DNA of 64,000 nucleotides, taken from positions 59,209 to 123,208 of the forward strand of contig DF237195.1 in assembly GCA_000708835.1 (NCBI GenBank). Reading direction: 5' to 3'. The stretch comes from Klebsormidium nitens (taxonomy: Eukaryota > Streptophyta > Klebsormidiophyceae > Klebsormidiales > Klebsormidiaceae). The position numbers were made by a program, and so were the translations under genes. This document shows, piece by piece, positions 34,401 through 46,640 of the stretch (position 1 is its first letter; the number at the start of each line of letters is the position of its first letter). A model generated the notes under the pieces. It ran no database searches, was not told the DNA's origin, and was given only the letters and a program-made list of their open reading frames with translations.

Positions 34401-37400
34401 CACTTTCACCGAGCTCTGCACGGGTTTCAGCATTCCCAGCAGCGACCTCCCATCCGTTGTCAACCCCAGGGCGGTTCCCCGCATTTACACCAGCATCCCC
34501 GCCTTCTGTCTGTGTGGTGTGAACGAGACCACTGAAGTCGTCCGACTCGGTAAGGGGAAAGTTTTCGAGCTGCGGGATCTCACATCCTTCTCGTTGCCGG
34601 AGTACCTTTTGCGGTAGTCCTAGCAATTCCCGATCTAGCTCTCCTACCGGTTCAAGTTCCTGAATAAGCTCTTCTACCGGTTCAAAGGCGTTTCGATCAG
34701 CGCCCTTCGAAGACTCTCCGTTAGACAACAGCATCGGCCCTTCACTCCCCTCTTGCCCGATCTCTCTGCTGGGATGTTCAACTGCCACGGAAGCTTCGTC
34801 TACTGCCCACTTCACAAACCCAACTCCGTCGCCGCCTTCCGCCTGAAAGCACCTTTCCGCAAACTTAACCAAGCGCTCCAGCTTTTGCCGAAACCATCCG
34901 GAAATTTGCACCGGCCCCAGCTCGTCCTCGTCCGGCAGCCACCCGTTCACCATGTAGAACAGCCCACGTGCCTCGTCCAGCGCGTCCGGCGTCCACGTGT
35001 CAAGCAGCGCGCGCGCAGAGCTGATGGCCTCCGACCTCTCCAGGCAGCTGCGGAAAATTGGAGCAACATTCGGCTGTACTGGTTTGTCTTCTGTGGATCT
35101 GCACAAAATCGCCAAGGGCTGGGGTTGCATTATGTTCCGGTACCTGAGATCTTCTGGCAAAGCATGTCGCCAGAATGCGCAGTTAGAGAGAGTCCTTAGG
35201 AGTCCGCCTCTTTTCCTATTTCCGCCATTTGGGAGGCGCGAGGTCATCCTCTTATCAAGCCCGAGTACTTGTGATTGATTGTTCCCTACGTACTCTTTTC
35301 TGCCGCGTCAAAGGTCAGGTTACTCAGGAAGACGACAACGTATCCGATGGAGTTTGGAGAATCCTCAATGGGATGGATATCCAGGGTTTATCCAGAAGAA
35401 TTATCAACACACTGCAATCCGCAGCATATGCGTTCAGGCTCGTGTTCTGTTCCTAGAGTCGTACCTTCGGAAAAGCTTCGCTCACCTTGCAGGACGTGAC
35501 GCCAGATTACCGTTCGCTTCTTCTGTCTTAGAAGCGCTCCCTTCAGGTACGGCCGCCTCCGCAGAGTCAACGACTGGTCCGCTTTTCCTCTTTTCTGCTG
35601 TATCGGCTGCACGCTCGTCCCCCTCTCCACCTGTCACTAACTCTACTAACCACTCACTAAGAGAAAGCTGACTTGGCTGGCCAAGTTTTTGGCTGGCGGC
35701 ATCCGTTTCTCCACTCCCCCGCTTTTCCCGGTCTTTCTCCACTCTTCCGTCCCTGTCGAAACGGTGTTCCCTCAGCGTCTTTCCTGGCACGTTTATCAGG
35801 CCTTCTTCGGGCACCCTCGACTCCCCCGGCGATCTACCCTTCCCTGCTCCGCAAACCCTTTTGGGCGCACCAGTGTCATCGCCCCCTTCCTCCGCCTTTC
35901 TCTTCCTAACCTCAACGCTTCTGCTCGGTTCCTCAACATTCGACTCACCCTCCCTTTTCTGCACCGGGGCTTCCTCCATCATTTTCTCCCCTTCGTCATT
36001 CGCCTCGAGATCTCCGTCCAGCACTTGTCCCTCCTCCCATGGATCCCACCGGTACGCGTGTCGCGACGAATTCTTGCGCATGAAGCGCACGTAGAACCCG
36101 CTCCTTTTCAACATCTCCTCGAACTTGGCCCGACACCAAGCCTTGACGCTGCCGCTGTTGCGGAGCATTGACCGTTCCTCGGGCGTCCAACCGTTCAACT
36201 TCTCGAACGCTCGAACCGCAGTCGGAGGCGAAACCTCATCCCACCGCCCCAGCAGCCCTCGCAGGAACTCTCTCGGCTCAGCATCAGCGATACGTTCCCA
36301 TATCGTCTTATGTTCACCGGAGAGCGGCTGTCCGTTCGCAATATCCGAAACAGGCCCCTTCTCCCCTCCCTCAACTCCTGAGTTCTCAACCACTGCGGTT
36401 TTCCCGCTCCCCGTTGCCGGACTAAGAGCCTCTTCAGCACTTCTTGACACCAATTCTGCCTTTAGTGGTTCTTCCGAAGACTTCTCTTCAGCCCTGGTTT
36501 TCGTTTTTGCGCCGTCTCCGGAGTGCGCCGGTGCGCGCAACCGGGCTTTCTTCTCAGGTGTGACTTGGAGGCGCGGCAAATCGGTGCTAAGCGCATTCTT
36601 CTCGTCCTTACCCTGCGTCACTCTCGCCGGCGAGCGCGCGTGCACGCGAGCACTTTTTGCTGCGGGCGCTCTTACTGGGGCCGCCGAGAAGAGCTCTTCC
36701 GCGTGCATTTCTTTCACTTTCTGCTTGAAGAAGCCCCGAAGGCCCAGCTGCTGCACCCCCGGGTGACTCCTCCGAGGCACGTACCCAAGCAACGTCTCCA
36801 ACCCCTGTCTGACGTCATCATCCGTAAAGTCCAGGAACGGATCCACTTTCTTGAGTGGTTCGGACACGAGAGGATGCGCTTGAATTGTCGGCGTCTCTGG
36901 AAGGTCTGCCGCAGTTGTATCTGTGGAAGGGAGCGGATACGGAAGCTCAGGGGTGGTCCTGCCTCATTTTTCACCTGCATAGAAAGAGGGCTAACCGAGA
37001 CCGATACGATTCAAATGATGTGCTCGCAAACAGCGATGCCAAGGGAGATGGTTGCGAGCGACAAACGTTAGACCTTTTGATGCAGATCAGTTGTGGGACC
37101 GATTCAAGGTGCCGAGTTTCGACAACAATCTAACGAATGCAAGGCGTACTAACCTTGGAAGATGCCTAGGGGAGGAACCCCTTTGTTGAGTGGTGGGGCC
37201 CTCCACGTGTCATCCTGCCAGACCAGGGTGGGCCGAAGGACACCTGTACTGACCGTCTGAGTGCTTTCTTCTCCAGCGCCATGCTTCGGGAAACCGACCT
37301 GCAAACATGGTGGGACTTGTGTGTACTTTGAAGTACGTTAAGCAACTTTGAGACGCTTCAAAGCGCCTTCAGTATTGTCCAGTTATGCTGCAATAGCGCG

Positions 37401-39332
37401 TTATTGGCTCCTCGGAACACACGATTAGCGTCAGCCGGGATGCTTCCTGACGATCCCGAGTCAGACAGAAAATGTTGTTTCACAAGGGCCTTGCAATCAG
37501 CTGATCCGATCTGTATAACAGGCAAGGAAAGCTGTGCTTTACGACAGAAGCTACTATAGGCAACTGCAGAATGCACGATCTCGAGTTGCACAGGCGCAGT
37601 CTTTACAGAAAGACTGAACAGTGCTATACTCGAGTGCACGACTTGTGTCTGCTCACGCTGGTTCGAACCTAGCTTTCGGAGAGCTTCAGGATCAGAATGA
37701 TTGTGACCGTGTAGGCGACCCTCACCGTGGCTTGGTCGCCATCGATCTTCTTGACGCGCCCTTCCCACCAGCAATTGTTGAGTGGCACGTCCACAGCGTC
37801 TCCAGCCACATAGCTGCAACTTCCGAATCAGAGTTAAAAGCTAGCGCCACTTCTCAACCCCCTACTTTCTTACGAAATGGATCATTTCAGCGGCGGCAGT
37901 ATGGCGAAGCCGCACCTTCATAGCTGTTCAATTCCGACAGGCCTCAACGCTATCACCGTACTCGAATCACAGAACAGAACAGATGGCTTACTGTCAACTC
38001 TATCACTTATCGTCTTCAAACTTTGTCCTTTCAGTTTACAATACCGTTTTAATGCCTGACCATCCTCTCATCAATCCCAGCCTCAACTAGTGAGACTGAT
38101 GACATGAGGGCCTGACTGTCAAGTCTGTCAAGGAAGGGACCTCAATGCTGAACTAGCCAGTGCTCTGATTCAAATTTTGAGAAGGCCGCCTCGAAACTCT
38201 CAAAAGCTTCCGGTCCTTACTCTCGTGTCCTATGGAACAGCAGCTCCTGGCCTTGGAACGAGGACAACTCTGCAAAGGTGGTGTAGTGAGGGGGCGGCTG
38301 TGGCCGCGCCATGGGGACCTTCTTGCTCTTCTTGGCTGACTGAGACGGGACAGCCTCATAGAGGCGCACCGTTCGCAAGTCTGCGGTTTGAGTGCTCTGA
38401 TTTTAAACACTTCCCAGCTGCATCCTCAATAGTTTGAACTGACACACACTCACAAGCTGTGTGTTAAGACGTTGATGAAGCTGTTGAGAACAAGGGAACT
38501 GAATTAATGCTCCTTTCAAGCCTGGCAGATAAGCCTCGCCAATGTTTATTCAGGGAGTCTTTAAATGATGGAAGCGCTCGATCAAAGCTTCACCGCAGGT
38601 CTCGCACTGACAAGTGGTGCTTTGTGATGTCCACCTTCATCCAGTTCTTTAGCCGAACTCTAGTTATCTAGGTTGCCCCAAAAGTGACCAGAGTGTGAGA
38701 AGACTGCAGATATGATGCTTCTTCTGGTCAACCTCCAGTGTAGCCAACATGTTTCCTCACTGCCATCATGATTTGTACAGTTTGGAGGATCATCTTGACT
38801 AAAAAGATTAATACCTCCTGACTTATAAGCTGATCCATAGCTGAGATCTTGGGACTCACCATCGTCAAAATTCAAACACCGCACATGCAAGTATATCGCT
38901 TCTGCTGCCTCGCCGTATGAAATGTCCAGAACCTGTGAAAAAGCAGAAGTCATTACATTATAGCAAGCTTCTTCAGAGCTCCACATTGCTACCTAACGAA
39001 ACAAGATCAAGAGCTCAGAAGAAGTATGCAAGGATCAAGATAATTGGACAATCTCTCCCCAGGGCATTGGGAAGGTATGTCAGCTTCCTTCTGGTAGGAC
39101 TGCATCAAGAGGAGTTTGAGAGCTAGTCAGTCGATGAAATATAGGGTATGTCTGTGCCTGCTGCACTGGCTCTGCCTTGGGGCTTGATTGAACCAGGGTG
39201 GAACTCATCAGCTCTTAAGCTCACCTCTGATTGAATCCAGGCTCCTTTGCAGCCACTTCTGGAGCCCCTGTGTTCGATAATGTCTCCTACTTGGAGATTG
39301 CAATGCTGTGGAGCTCCCTTACAAGCCGCCAT
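31412..39332 (-). CDS. Agenet domain protein with novel tail repeats, paralogue 2
   Basis: Ten exons can be joined in frame to about 1399 residues: 39332-39225, 38932-38860, 38380-38221, 37813-37726, 37298-37154, 36920-35486, 35098-34201, 34154-33756, 32798-32021 and 31527-31412. The first five exons, up to 37154, encode two Agenet modules (LQVGDIIEHRG, GAWIQSE, VLDISYGEAAEAIYLHV; then YVAGDAVDV, CWWEGRV, LRPTLVWQDDTW). Next comes a conserved block (RQGLETLLGYVPRRSHPGVQ, GLRGFFKQKVKEM). Two copies follow of a repeat with LL.RW, A..AF...NGW and an aromatic C-terminus (LLGRWDEVS...LNGWTPEE; LLDTWTPDA...VNGWLPDE). Two copies of a VCALAN...MP.GW module end it. Mixed acidic-basic linkers suggest a nuclear scaffold. 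The frame changes near 34155-34200; I modelled a 46-nt intron, but a frameshift is possible. Exons before 35486 are firm through comparison with paralogue 3; the last four are less certain. Confidence 0.7.
34155..34200 (-). other. candidate 46-nt micro-intron or frameshift in Agenet-2
   Basis: Upstream the coding frame follows a repeat ending in LDDV. Downstream the frame giving LLRDVCALAN is shifted by one. A GT at 34200 and an AG at 34155 on the minus strand would restore phase. The interval is very short and lacks a good pyrimidine tract, so a genuine indel is an equal alternative. Confidence 0.4.
34196..34555 (-). repeat. tandem 180-bp coding duplication in Agenet-2
   Basis: Two direct copies of about 180 bp (34196-34375 and 34376-34555) encode two approximately 60-residue units sharing GNAETRA and LDDV, with NAGNRPGV versus TAGSCPGV. 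The downstream unit ends where the reading frame changes. Confidence 0.75.
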
Positions 39333-40240
39333 GAAGCCTCACATCGTGGTGGGAAAGACCACCTTAAGGCAGTTGTGGATACTACTATAATGTTGTGGCT
39401 TGCGAGAGCCGCAAATAGGACAGACCGCTCCAAACCACCGCCTGCCGTTCAATCCAATACGCAATGCAATACTCCCACCCTGTTTCTGTCCTGAACAGCG
39501 ACTCGTTCAACAATCAGCTTCTTTAGACTCAGTTCATGGGTATCTCTTGGGTAAGGGGTACAAACTGGTATGAACTGTGTATGCCCTCAAATTTTAAAGC
39601 CTGCCCACTTGTGCCCACCGTCCAGCACAGCTAGCACTGTGACTAGTGTAGTGCCAGCACAACAGGGCGCTGCATATGGCTCAGCGCGACCGGCCGGCCG
39701 CGCGCTACTGTGACCTATGATTGCCCAACTTTCAGGGCTTGAGTGAGGGTTTTGCGGGCGCAGCCGGCCGCGCCGCTGTGCGGCCACGCGAAAGACTTAG
39801 TACACAGGAACGGTCGGTGCAACTTTTTGAAACTTCGCGCGCTGCATTCAACGCTGAAATCAAAAGAGGTGAATGCGAAGTTCTACGATCATTCGCTGCC
39901 ACATCAGGCTCGCCTCCAATCGGGTACTAAGTTGTGCGTCCATCGGGTCTCTGTGGCTTCCAATGCCGTTTGTTGCCCTTTTGTTGCAGTTTTCTCGTTT
40001 AGTCCAGGCCTTGTAAGGGCTGCCTCTTAATGCAGTGTTCCAGCACTCAAAACTTGCCACCAAGAGTTTGACATCCATGAGATGGCAATCAGCCTTTGAA
40101 GTTTCAGAAAGATGACAGCTTGCCAGATGCGAACAGCATTCTGCAGCAGTGCGGCTTCTTCCAGGGACTACAGTGACACGGAGAGCAACGACCATCTACT
40201 TTCTCTTTGAAGGAAAGCCTTGACTATCTGAAGTCTGAGG
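39333..40240. promoter_or_regulatory. bidirectional intergenic region between head-to-head Agenet paralogues
   Basis: About 0.9 kb separates the start codons of Agenet-2 (minus) and Agenet-3 (plus). Both promoters must lie here. No TATA box or shared mirrored element was found by eye. A G/C-rich patch with GGCCGGCCG lies at about 39690-39790. Confidence 0.55.
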
Positions 40241-43200
40241 ATGGAGGAGACAACAGCCACAACTTCCACAACTCGACTGTCTGCATTGACTGACGTCACA
40301 CAATTCATCCAAGCTGGCTGCACAATAGAGCACAGGAGCTTTGAGAAGGGGAAGAGAGGATCGTGGTCGCAGAGCGAGGTGCTTGGCGTTTCTCAAAGTG
40401 TACTTGCAAGAAACATCGATGATGTCGTTTGCATAGCGTAGGAAAAGAGATGGAAAACGAGTGGCATGCTTCTTGTTGTCTGTACACCAGAGACGTTTTT
40501 CAGTACCTTCCTCCCACTCCGAACTCCTTTCATGTCAATAGTCATTCTTGTGAAAAAGATTTTGTTTTGAGAACCAATCCCAGTTGCCCCTAATCTTTCT
40601 CATTCTCGTGTGCACAGATTGTGGATGTTTCCTATGGACAGGCTGCAAAGAACATCTACCTGCACCTCAAGCCGGTTGGTCTTGCTGTCGAGGGTGAGGA
40701 CACATCTGAGGCTTGTATTAAACGCCACAGCTTTGAAAAATCGGCGCATGCTTTAGTCTGCTCTGAGTTGACATAAAATAGTCGCGGCTTTCAATGCCAC
40801 CTGTCATGTACAGGTCTCTTCTATCCTGCAAAAAGAAATCATCGTATCTTGCGGCTCTCTATGTGGATTGATCGAAGCGGCTATTTGTTGCTATTCTTGT
40901 TGTCTGGAAGGTCACACAGCCTTTTAGATATTTATTTGATCTTGGAGCTGCGCTTGCGTTCTGCCACGATTCGCAGGAGCCACCTGTCTTTTTTGCCATT
41001 ATCATTAGAACCTCCACATGATCCTATTTTGCCCCGTTTGCACAAGCGGTTTGTTTCTCCCTGTCAGTTCACGCCTTGTTTTATTCCTTCAACCGAAAAG
41101 CTCAATGATTGCTTCCTTCCTCGAAATTTAGGGCCTTTGAAGAATCCTTCATTTCAGACGATATAGTCTGAAATAACTTTTCCAACACGGTATCACGCCG
41201 GAAACATCTCCACGCTAACCGGCTGCTACCATTAAGCGAAGTTCCCTTCTAAGTACTGGATTCCTGTTTTGCCCGTTCTGGTCAAAACAAAGTCGTCACA
41301 TCGACTCTTCAAGGACAAAGGCAGCCTTTTGAGGTTGCTTATGCTCTGATCAAATCTGTCTCAGGAACAAAAACCATCAGCCTTTATGAAGCATCGCCGG
41401 AGCAGACACAGACTCAGTCTTCCAGATTGAGTCTCATGGCGCGGCCAATACCGCCTGTCCACCTAGACCTAAGCGAGTCTAACAAGCTTGAGGTGTCAAG
41501 CTCGAACAGCGACCTTCTCTTCCGCATCACGCGACCGTAAGAAACGAACAGATCTCGAGTTGCATCTTCAGTCTGCTTGTCCCATTCTTGTACATGTGTA
41601 GACACTTGCAGTACATTGATAGATTTGAAAAACAAGAAGGACCAAGTGACGGCATCCGGCCTGCAAGTTGTTGTTGTTCGTGCAGCGGGGTCAGAATATC
41701 ATCAAAAGCTTGCTTGCAGGGTCTTTGGCGGGCTTTTTTTGACACTGGATTCGTCAGGCTTGGCAGTCAGAGGATCCTCATTCAGCCGCCGACAATTCCC
41801 TTCTGGCTTCTTACAACGCCTTTGCGGTTGTCACTTTCCACAGTCATCGTACCTACTATACTGCTTGAAGACTGCTTGTAGACCAGTTTGTGACAAGAAG
41901 ACACTCCATCTGATGACACCTACTACCGCTTGAAGACAGCACTGATTAGAAGATTTGATGGTAATATTACTGATGCCAAACGTTTGAACAGCTCACCCCA
42001 TGTCCGTTTCTAGCAGTTACGAAGCTGGTGACGCGGTCGACGCTCTCGTTGATTCGTGCTGGTGGGAGGGCCACGTCACGGCTGTGTGGGGAGAAAACGT
42101 CAAGGTCAGACACCATCTTTTCAAGCCCTGGTTGAAGACATTCTCATCTAGATCAGCTCAAGCCCCGGTTGTCCTTTCAATATGAGGAAGCAGAGCTGTT
42201 CTCTCAATATTGTCTAACTCGGGAACTCAATTTGAGGACTTTTCACTACTCTGGTCGAAGAAAACATAGTCGACTCGTGGAGCCTGCTCTTCAGATGTTA
42301 ACTTTGCTGCAGCTGTTACTAGTAACTTCTCGCAGCGTTGTCAGGTACAAATATTCCACGTTAACGCTGAGGCTTGCCTTCTGACTCCCTTCACCTGTTT
42401 CGTCAGGTATCCTTCAAGAGTCCGCCAGAAGGAGAGGGAGGAGTTTTGACCGTCAACTTCAAGGACTTGCGGCCAACACTGGTCTGGAGTGACGGCAAGT
42501 GGACACTTCCTGCAAGTGAAAGCAGCTCCAAGAGACAGATAGGCTTGTTTGAAGGTAGGCCGAACAGAATATGGTGCACTTTGACCAGACAAAGCGCAAG
42601 GTTAGCCAAGTTTGACATCACAACTTCGTCGCACGCTGCTCAAGCATCACATTTTCCTTCTTCGAAACATTCCCATCTCTCTCTTCTCTTCATCCACTTC
42701 AGTGAACTCTGTCTGTATTCCCCCTGTACTAAATAGCAAGAGCACACTTCTAAGCTTGATTGCTTCAAATAAGCGTGACTTCGAGGACTATAGTTTCAGC
42801 AAGCTGAAACATCCTTGGAATCCCCTGTGCAGACGCAAGAGGGCACATCATCCTGGACGAAGACTCTGAGAAACTTGACCAACTTCAGGCAGAAGATGAC
42901 CGTCTAGAGTCAGAAGACCAGCCAGAGAAGGATAGCGCATCGGCAGCCGTTAATCCCTTTCCCAGTCTCACGGACGAAGACATCCGGCAAGGGTTTGAGA
43001 CGCTGCTCGGTCACGTCCCCCGGGCAACTCACCCGGGCGTGCAGCAGCTGGGCCTCCGGGGCTTCTTCAAGCAGAAGGTCATTGAGATGAATGCCCGGGA
43101 ACTCTTTCCTGGATCGGCCGGATGTGATCACCAGGTTCTCGAGGCGCAGCATGCTGAAAAGATTGGCGAAGACACTGAGTGCTTGGGGGAAAGGAAAGTA

Positions 43201-45834
43201 AGTGCTGATGAGCAAGAAAGCGGGGCCCGGAGTCAGCCTCAGAGGACAAAAGCCAAAACGGCGACACATCCTGAGCCGCAGAACAGAGACGGAAAGTACG
43301 CTGATCCTAAGAAAGTCACCGTGACGTCAGCACAAAAAGCGGACCGGATCATCCGCAATCTGCTCGAGCGGTGGGAGGACGCGAGCCTAGCAGAAATCGC
43401 CACGGCCTTCGAGTCGATCAACGGTTTCACTCTCAGCGGTCCGGAAGAAGAAACAGAGGCAAAATCTAAAAGCCGCTACGAAAAACAGTTCCTCAGAATG
43501 CAAGAGACGGGCCAGCAAGTCAAGTGGACTTACCGGACGGACACGCGCCGCGGCCGCACCGTGAGCCGCTGGGTCCTGCGGCTGAGACCCTGGCCCGAGG
43601 CGCGTGCCGGTAAAGCGCGCGAGCGCGACCGGGGGGGCGCCCGCAAAGGAGGCGCGCATGTGGCGGGACTGGAGCCGCGCGCCGCGGCTGGCGAGGTGCG
43701 CGAGCGCCACAGCGCGGGCGTTCAGGGAGAAGGCGCACACGTGGCGGGACTCGAGGCGCGCGACGCGGCCAGCAAAGTTGCCGAGCGTCAGAGCGCAATC
43801 GAGGTCCCCAAAGGAGGCGCGCGCGCGGTGGGGCCTGCGGCGCGCGGCACCGCTGGCAACGTGCGCGCCGAGCGTGGGAGCGGCGAAGAGGTTCGCAACG
43901 GAAGCGCGCGTGGCGCTGGACTCTCCGCGGCGCATACCGCTTCCGGCCACGTAAGTTCCGAGCGCGACAACGGAAGCGTCCGCAGCGGAGGTGCCCGCGG
44001 CCCCGGCCAGCCGCGGGTGACGTCCAAAGCGGAAGCGATGCGCGTGATCCGGCCGCTCCTGGAGCGCTGGGAGAGCGTAAGCACGGCGGAGGCCGCGCGC
44101 GCGTTTCTCGCACTTGCGGGTTGGCGGCCGCGCTGGCGAGCGGACGGGGCCGTGAGGTTGAAGGCCTGGTACGAGGAACGTATCCGCAAGATGAAACGGC
44201 TGGGGAAGCGGTACGTGAGAATCAAGGCCAAGAAGAAGGACGAAAAGAACAGGAGAGGCGCGTTTGATTACCGTTTCAGGCTCTGGCCCGACGACTGGGC
44301 TCGCCTCCAAGCGACATTCGGTGCGAAGAAACCGAAAGCGTCGGAGAGCGCGCACGCGGCCGCGCGGAACGAAGCTCCATCGCCTGCAATGGTCATCGCG
44401 AAGAGAAAGAGAACGAGGTTTGGAGAAGCGCCAGAGGCGGTCAACGCGAGGGCGACAGCTGTCAAGAGAACCGAAGGAAATGCTCGGTTGGACGAAGCAG
44501 GGGAGTTTGCAAGACAAAAGAGACGCTTTTCGGTCACGGAAGAGGACGGGTTGTGCGACAGGGCAATGTTTGGTTCTGTTGAGCTGAGAGTCTTGAAGGG
44601 CTTCAGAGAGCGAGAGCCGGAGAGGAAGGCTTGCAGTAACGGACTACCAGTAGATGGCAACTTGCAAAGCGTTCGAGAAGCAAACAGAGACAGGCCCGTG
44701 GAAAGTGCGGGGATGAGCAAGGAGGGAGCTGCAAAAAGGAGACCGGAAGAGACCGGAGCGCGTCGCGAGGTCTGTCAGGAAAATACGGCCAACCTGGACT
44801 CAGACGGTCTGAACGAAGACGACTTTCTTCACTTCTGCTTCCAGGTCCGCGGCCGGGGCGAGGGGGCCTGCGGACGGTCCGATGGTCCGGTCACTCCGGA
44901 ACACCAGAGCGCATGGTTGCGGGAGCTCGGACGGGAAGTGTCTGGGAACGAGAACGGAACGCGTGCCGAATTCCGGTCTCCGGTTCTGGTCCCCACGCTC
45001 GGCGGTAGCAAAGGATTGCAGCCAAACGGAAGCAAAGTCGTTCCAGGGCTTCATTCGGAGGATAGTCCAGACATTTGGGGCGGGGTCGAGCGGCAGCGGC
45101 CAGCCGCGGGCGGCACGCGCGTACTGAAGACATCAAAGGGGTTTGCGCAAAGGCGCGGCGAGCCTAGCGCGGGCGCGCAAGCCGAAGCGCGCGTCCACGG
45201 CGCGGAGGCAGCAATGGAACGGATGCGCACAGCGCTGCGCGGCATGACCAAAGCGTCGACTGCGTACGTCCGGCAGGTATTCCGCTGCGTAACGGGCTGG
45301 GTTCCGGCGGAAGAGTCCCTGGAGGAGAGCGGCTGGAGAGTGAAGGACTGGTACAAGACGTCCTTTGAGGAGATGCTCGCTGCCGAGGAGGTCATGGTGC
45401 GCGAGCGCGACGCGTCGGTTCCGGGTGGCTTCCGGTTCCGGCTGGAGGCCTGGCCGGAAGAGAGTGCGGCTGACGAACGGGCAGGCGCTGACCGGAACCG
45501 GAACGGCGGAGAAAAGCGGAAGCGGTCTCAGGAGAACGACGAAGCAATGAAAGCAGGGCGGTCGGAAGGGCTCCACGGGACAGAGGCTTTGATTGGCTCT
45601 ACCGGTCACGCCGCTGATCACGTTGAGGAGGCGGCCAGAGAACTGAAGTCGATAGATAGCAACCGGTTAGAAGGAGCCCGAGTCTTGGCGGAGTTGCGCG
45701 TTCAGAAGAGAAAGAGTGCAGAATATGTGGACGGAGACCTTCGGCTGAATCGGATCAGAAGGACGATGGCGGAGCAGACTGGTGGATCACCGCAAGTTCG
45801 GGCTGCTAATCCCCTAGTGTGCTTGTCGGATTAG
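40241..45834 (+). CDS. Agenet domain protein with novel tail repeats, paralogue 3
   Basis: Six exons close in frame to 1207 residues: 40241-40378, 40618-40693, 41365-41536, 42017-42104, 42407-42554 and 42833-45834. Intron phases match Agenet-2 exon by exon, and the 88-bp fourth exon has the same length. The Agenet modules show IQAGCTIEHRS, GSWSQSE and IVDVSYGQAAKNIYLHL, then YEAGDAVDA, CWWEGHV and LRPTLVWSDGKW. The shared RQGFETLLGHVPR...QQLGLRGFFKQKV block follows. The large last exon holds three tail repeats, at about 43339-43600, 44032-44300 and 45208-45470 (LLERWEDAS...INGFT; LLERWESVS...LAGWRP; ALRGMTKAS...VTGWVP), each with a W[YK] and a basic-aromatic end. Between the first two is a minisatellite-like linker. 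An upstream in-frame stop (TGA) supports the start. A nuclear chromatin or RNA role is inferred from the Agenet modules only. Confidence 0.82.
43605..44010 (+). repeat. coding minisatellite of about 28-30-residue units in Agenet-3
   Basis: Five degenerate units of about 84-90 bp encode a pattern like RERHSAG...GAHVAGLEARDAA. They contain recurrent GGA[HR], [AG]GL and V..ER motifs. They separate the first and second tail repeats and are absent from the paralogues. Confidence 0.75.
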
Positions 45835-46640
45835 GTTGAAAGAGTCGACACAACTTAAGAGTCTGATCCAACGTATCAACATACCCGGCGATGTTCGTAA
45901 GAAGGTATAGATTCCTTCATGGTGATTGATGCAGTAGGCCGAAGTATATGCAGCAATGTGCTTTCTCAGAGAAGCCTTACGTTGTACAACTGGCTACGTC
46001 AGGGGACTGAGACCGGACCGTAAGACGATGAGACGGAAAATATTGGATCAGTTAGAGGGTCTCTAGAGAATAAAACGTATTTCCTATATTCCCAAACGCG
46101 AAGAGTTGACATTCAAGGTTTTCGATTCAGAACCGCAGCGCCTAGCTCCCGGTTTGCAGATTGTAAAAGTGCCTGTGTGTATGTAGAGCTACTTCCCGGT
46201 TGCAAGAATGATCTTGCCGCCAAGGATTTCTTTCTTTCTGAACTGCACATTCACATCAGTGCACATAGCAGGTTCGAACATGATGCACCTGTATCCAAGT
46301 TGTTCAATCGACTTCGGCGGCGCACTGATTCTCATGTAATTAACAGGCACATAAGAAAGAAGTTTCATGAGCAAGGACGATATCAAGCGATAACTGGAGG
46401 CACTGATATGGTCCATCATTTGCTTGCTTCTTCCAAAGTACAAGCCTAATTACGCCGCCTCATTGACTGTTCAAATAGAAGGTAAGAATAACGTGCTGTA
46501 CTTGTTAACTTGCACCGGAACTTACTAAACCAATCTACCCTTTTCGAATGTTCCTGCAAACTTATTTGCACATGACTCCACCATGTGCTCTACACGAAAG
46601 CAAGCAGACATCCAGCACATTTATCCAGCACTTTCCGCTG
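45835..46640. other. convergent intergenic region
   Basis: This lies between the 3' end of Agenet-3 (plus) and the hypothetical minus-strand gene. A minus-strand frame at 46189-46443 has some protein-like composition (YRCIMFEPAMCTDVNVQF), but it has no splice partners I can see, so it was not called. Confidence 0.4.

Noticed and set aside
33967-35247. A single 426-codon minus-strand ORF taken as one gene
   Set aside because: Only the middle is genuine coding. Its first part precedes a clear acceptor (exon starts 35098), and its last part is an Arg/Ala-rich shadow frame antiparallel to the VCALAN module.
43387-44517. A 376-codon minus-strand ORF
   Set aside because: It is antisense to the repeat-rich last exon of Agenet-3 and is explained by high GC and tandem repeats.
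46189-46443. Minus-strand 84-codon frame with protein-like composition
   Set aside because: No neighbouring exon, signal or paralogue supports it. It was kept only as a remark in the intergenic entry.
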